DNA of 52,361 nucleotides from JACNLN01 sp964626495 (GTDB lineage Bacteria > Fidelibacterota > Marinisomatia > Marinisomatales > CAZVFT01), in NCBI GenBank assembly GCA_964626495.1, contig CAZVFT010000004.1, forward strand, positions 1 to 52,361. The letters are read 5' to 3'. Positions 50,720 to 52,361 of the stretch are shown here, one piece after another. The position numbers and the translations under genes are program-made. The notes beneath the pieces were generated by a model. The model was not told the origin of the DNA and searched no databases. It saw only the letters and a program-made list of their open reading frames with translations. How positions within the stretch are numbered: position 1 is the stretch's first letter; each line of letters begins with the position of its first letter.

Positions 50720-52239
50720 ATAAAACCTCCTAAAATTAAACCAAGAAACAGGCATAATTGTACAAAGACATCTCCATATTTTGCATAAAATGTTACAACT
50801 TGTTTTGGTGAAATGCCAGCAGAGAGTATACCTTCTCTGTTTACTGACAATTTTTCTACTACTCTACCAGCAGCATCATAAATCACAGATATTCCGGTGT
50901 TGGCACATCTCACCAGCGGCATTCGATTCTCAATGGCTCGGAAACGACAAATCATAGCATGTTGAAACGGTTCAGATGTATTTCCATACCACCCATCGTT
51001 GACCACAACAACAAGGAATTGAGCATCCCTCCTGACAAATTCCCTCACCAGCCCAGGGAAAATAGCCTCAAAACAGATACAGGAAGCGAACTGGATAGAA
51101 TCCACATAAAAAATTGTATAGGTATCCCCATTATCATAATTTCCCTGACCCAAATTTATTTCATCCAGGACAGGAAACCAGTCCGATAAAGGTACATACT
51201 CACCAAATGGGACCAGATGTATTTTGTGAAAAATCGATAAATCATCAGCGGATTTTATCAAGAGTACACCATTGAATACTTTTCTCTCATCACCCTCATA
51301 TTGCCAATCAATCGTACCAGTCAACAGGGGTATATTTGTCTCCGTTACCCTTTTCACCACTTTCTTCAATCGCCTTCTGTTTTTACGAAGATAGGCAGGT
51401 ACAGCGCTCTCAGGCCAGATGACTAATTGAGGATTTTCCTTAGCTACTTCGACGAAAAGCGAGTCAAGGTGATGAAAATTCCAATCCCTTTTCGAGGGAT
51501 CCCACTTGTCCTTTGGAAAAACATTTGGTTGTACCAGCGAGACGCGAAAGGTGTTATTATCTCCAGGATTAGATGTCATTGATACCAACCGTACACCACC
51601 AAGAATCCAGGGAATAACAAACAGAACTGCACACAAAATAAATGTTCTTTTAAAAGTTATCCTGGGAAGGTCTACCATGCGATAAATGAGAATGTTCAAA
51701 ACGATCAGCCAGAATGTAATTCCATAAATCCCTGTTACTTCTACAATTTGTATAAGGGGTAGATATTCCACTTGTGTCGTCGCCAGAGATATCCAAGAAA
51801 AACCAAGGGTGCCAAGTGAAACGAAATATTCAACAGAGACCCACAGAAAGGGGAGGATTAAAAAACCCTTTCCCGTTCTGGTATGAACCCATGTAAATGC
51901 AAGTCCAATCAAACCCCAGAACAATGCCAGATAAAATACAGCACTCACCATTGAAAGAAACGCTGCCCATCGATATGTGCCGATATTGAAGGCTAACCAG
52001 TAAACAGCAATGACATTTGCACCCACACCAGCTAAAAATCCATTCCAGAAACCCCGTTTTAGACTTTCCCGGCTCAACACAATTAATAGAGGAACCAGAC
52101 CAAACCAGGCAAAAAATCCCAGCTTTAATGGGGGATATGACAACCCGATAAGAATCCCTGAAAGGAGCGAGAGCTTCCATTGAGATTGTCTTTTTAGCCT
52201 GAATAATTCATCAGGAAAATTAATTTTTATGTATCGCAA
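50701..52239 (-). CDS. lnt: Apolipoprotein N-acyltransferase
   Basis: Adds the third acyl chain to lipoproteins at the inner membrane. 512 residues: about six N-terminal membrane helices, a nitrilase-like periplasmic domain and a last helix. The catalytic triad is E277 (VIWPESAVPAYL), K339 (FHKIHLVPFGEYVPLS) and C389 (SCICFEAIFPGLVR). It fits the window, which encodes several lipoproteins and LolA. The start is probably TTG at 52239. It is the first gene of the long minus-strand envelope run. Confidence 0.95.
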   Translation of the reverse strand: MRYIKINFPDELFRLKRQSQWKLSLLSGILIGLSYPPLKLGFFAWFGLVPLLIVLSRESLKRGFWNGFLAGVGANVIAVYWLAFNIGTYRWAAFLSMVSAVFYLALFWGLIGLAFTWVHTRTGKGFLILPFLWVSVEYFVSLGTLGFSWISLATTQVEYLPLIQIVEVTGIYGITFWLIVLNILIYRMVDLPRITFKRTFILCAVLFVIPWILGGVRLVSMTSNPGDNNTFRVSLVQPNVFPKDKWDPSKRDWNFHHLDSLFVEVAKENPQLVIWPESAVPAYLRKNRRRLKKVVKRVTETNIPLLTGTIDWQYEGDERKVFNGVLLIKSADDLSIFHKIHLVPFGEYVPLSDWFPVLDEINLGQGNYDNGDTYTIFYVDSIQFASCICFEAIFPGLVREFVRRDAQFLVVVVNDGWYGNTSEPFQHAMICRFRAIENRMPLVRCANTGISVIYDAAGRVVEKLSVNREGILSAGISPKQVVTFYAKYGDVFVQLCLFLGLILGGFIWFRNR

Positions 52240-52298
52240 TTTATATCAATTATATGTGGATATTTTCCTGATGAATTGTTCACCGAAGGCCGATTTCA

Positions 52299-52337
52299 TC
52301 AGGGTTAACCCTGACACTGATCCTGAAGCTTCGGGAT
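52299..52337. repeat. Two short palindromes upstream of lnt
   Basis: TCAGGGTTAACCCTGA (52299-52314) is a perfect 16-base palindrome, and ATCCTGAAGCTTCGGGAT (52320-52337) is nearly one (one G-T pair). They lie in the 122 bases between the lnt start and the window edge, together with A/T-rich text. They look like REP-type units or part of the terminator of a gene outside the window; no promoter could be picked out. Confidence 0.4.
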
Positions 52338-52361
52338 GGGTTCGTGTGAATTGCAAATGTG

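Overview
The window looks like a chromosomal stretch of an uncultured Gram-negative bacterium of the FCB (Fibrobacteres-Chlorobi-Bacteroidetes) superphylum, most likely Candidatus Marinimicrobia/Neomarinimicrobiota or a close relative. The signs are secreted proteins ending in a YPNPFNP-type C-terminal sorting domain, PorV-like outer-membrane proteins, a TonB receptor with a carboxypeptidase-regulatory-like domain, a BatA-E operon, an UpxY-type NusG paralogue and a LolA gene next to ftsK. The phylum is inferred from these families; no rRNA or tRNA gene is present to settle it.

Layout. (1) 63-7390, minus strand: a signal peptide peptidase SppA carrying an N-terminal PorV-like domain, the queG/NUDIX pair, an RMDN-family TPR protein, a minimal nucleotidyltransferase (MntA type) followed by a wrecked HepT partner, and two exported proteins of unknown function. 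(2) 7548-21337, plus strand: an island of six exported proteins (an FN3-like CTD protein, a protein with four OB-fold domains and a CTD, a lipoprotein with a Ycf48-like propeller, a TonB-dependent receptor, a PorV-like barrel and an NHL lipoprotein). It is followed by a convergent, secreted endonuclease/exonuclease/phosphatase with a lamin-tail domain and a CTD. (3) 23569-31947, minus: eight overlapping or nearly abutting genes, ftsK-lolA-UPF0104-csgG/TPR-gmhB-ddl-nusG-like-cysS. (4) 32011-39115, minus: gcvT, the serine module DUF1015-serA-serC, then yebC-ruvC-ruvA. (5) 39621-52239, minus: a long run lnt-DUF5683-ecfT-truA-htrA-psd-pssA-DUF4321-tatA, then batA-batB-batC-batD-batE and a SPOR protein. 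The genes there abut or overlap except at the 216-bp gap between batA and tatA.

How the parts fit. Most of the window concerns the cell envelope: lipoprotein maturation and transport (Lnt, LolA), phospholipid synthesis (PssA, Psd), peptidoglycan and LPS precursors (Ddl, GmhB), periplasmic quality control (HtrA, SppA), Tat export, and surface proteins carrying sorting signals. Housekeeping genes for recombination, translation and one-carbon/serine metabolism lie between them.

The most unusual items are the PorV-SppA fusion, the bacterial relative of eukaryotic RMDN proteins, the decayed MntA/HepT module, a 211-bp inverted-repeat element packed with four hairpins, a second small repeat family with two or three copies, and an apparent split of an ExeM-like nuclease architecture (OB folds in one gene, LTD plus nuclease in another). 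No CRISPR array, phage, intact transposase or RNA gene was recognised. Start codons are often TTG or GTG, and several are fixed by clear Shine-Dalgarno sequences.
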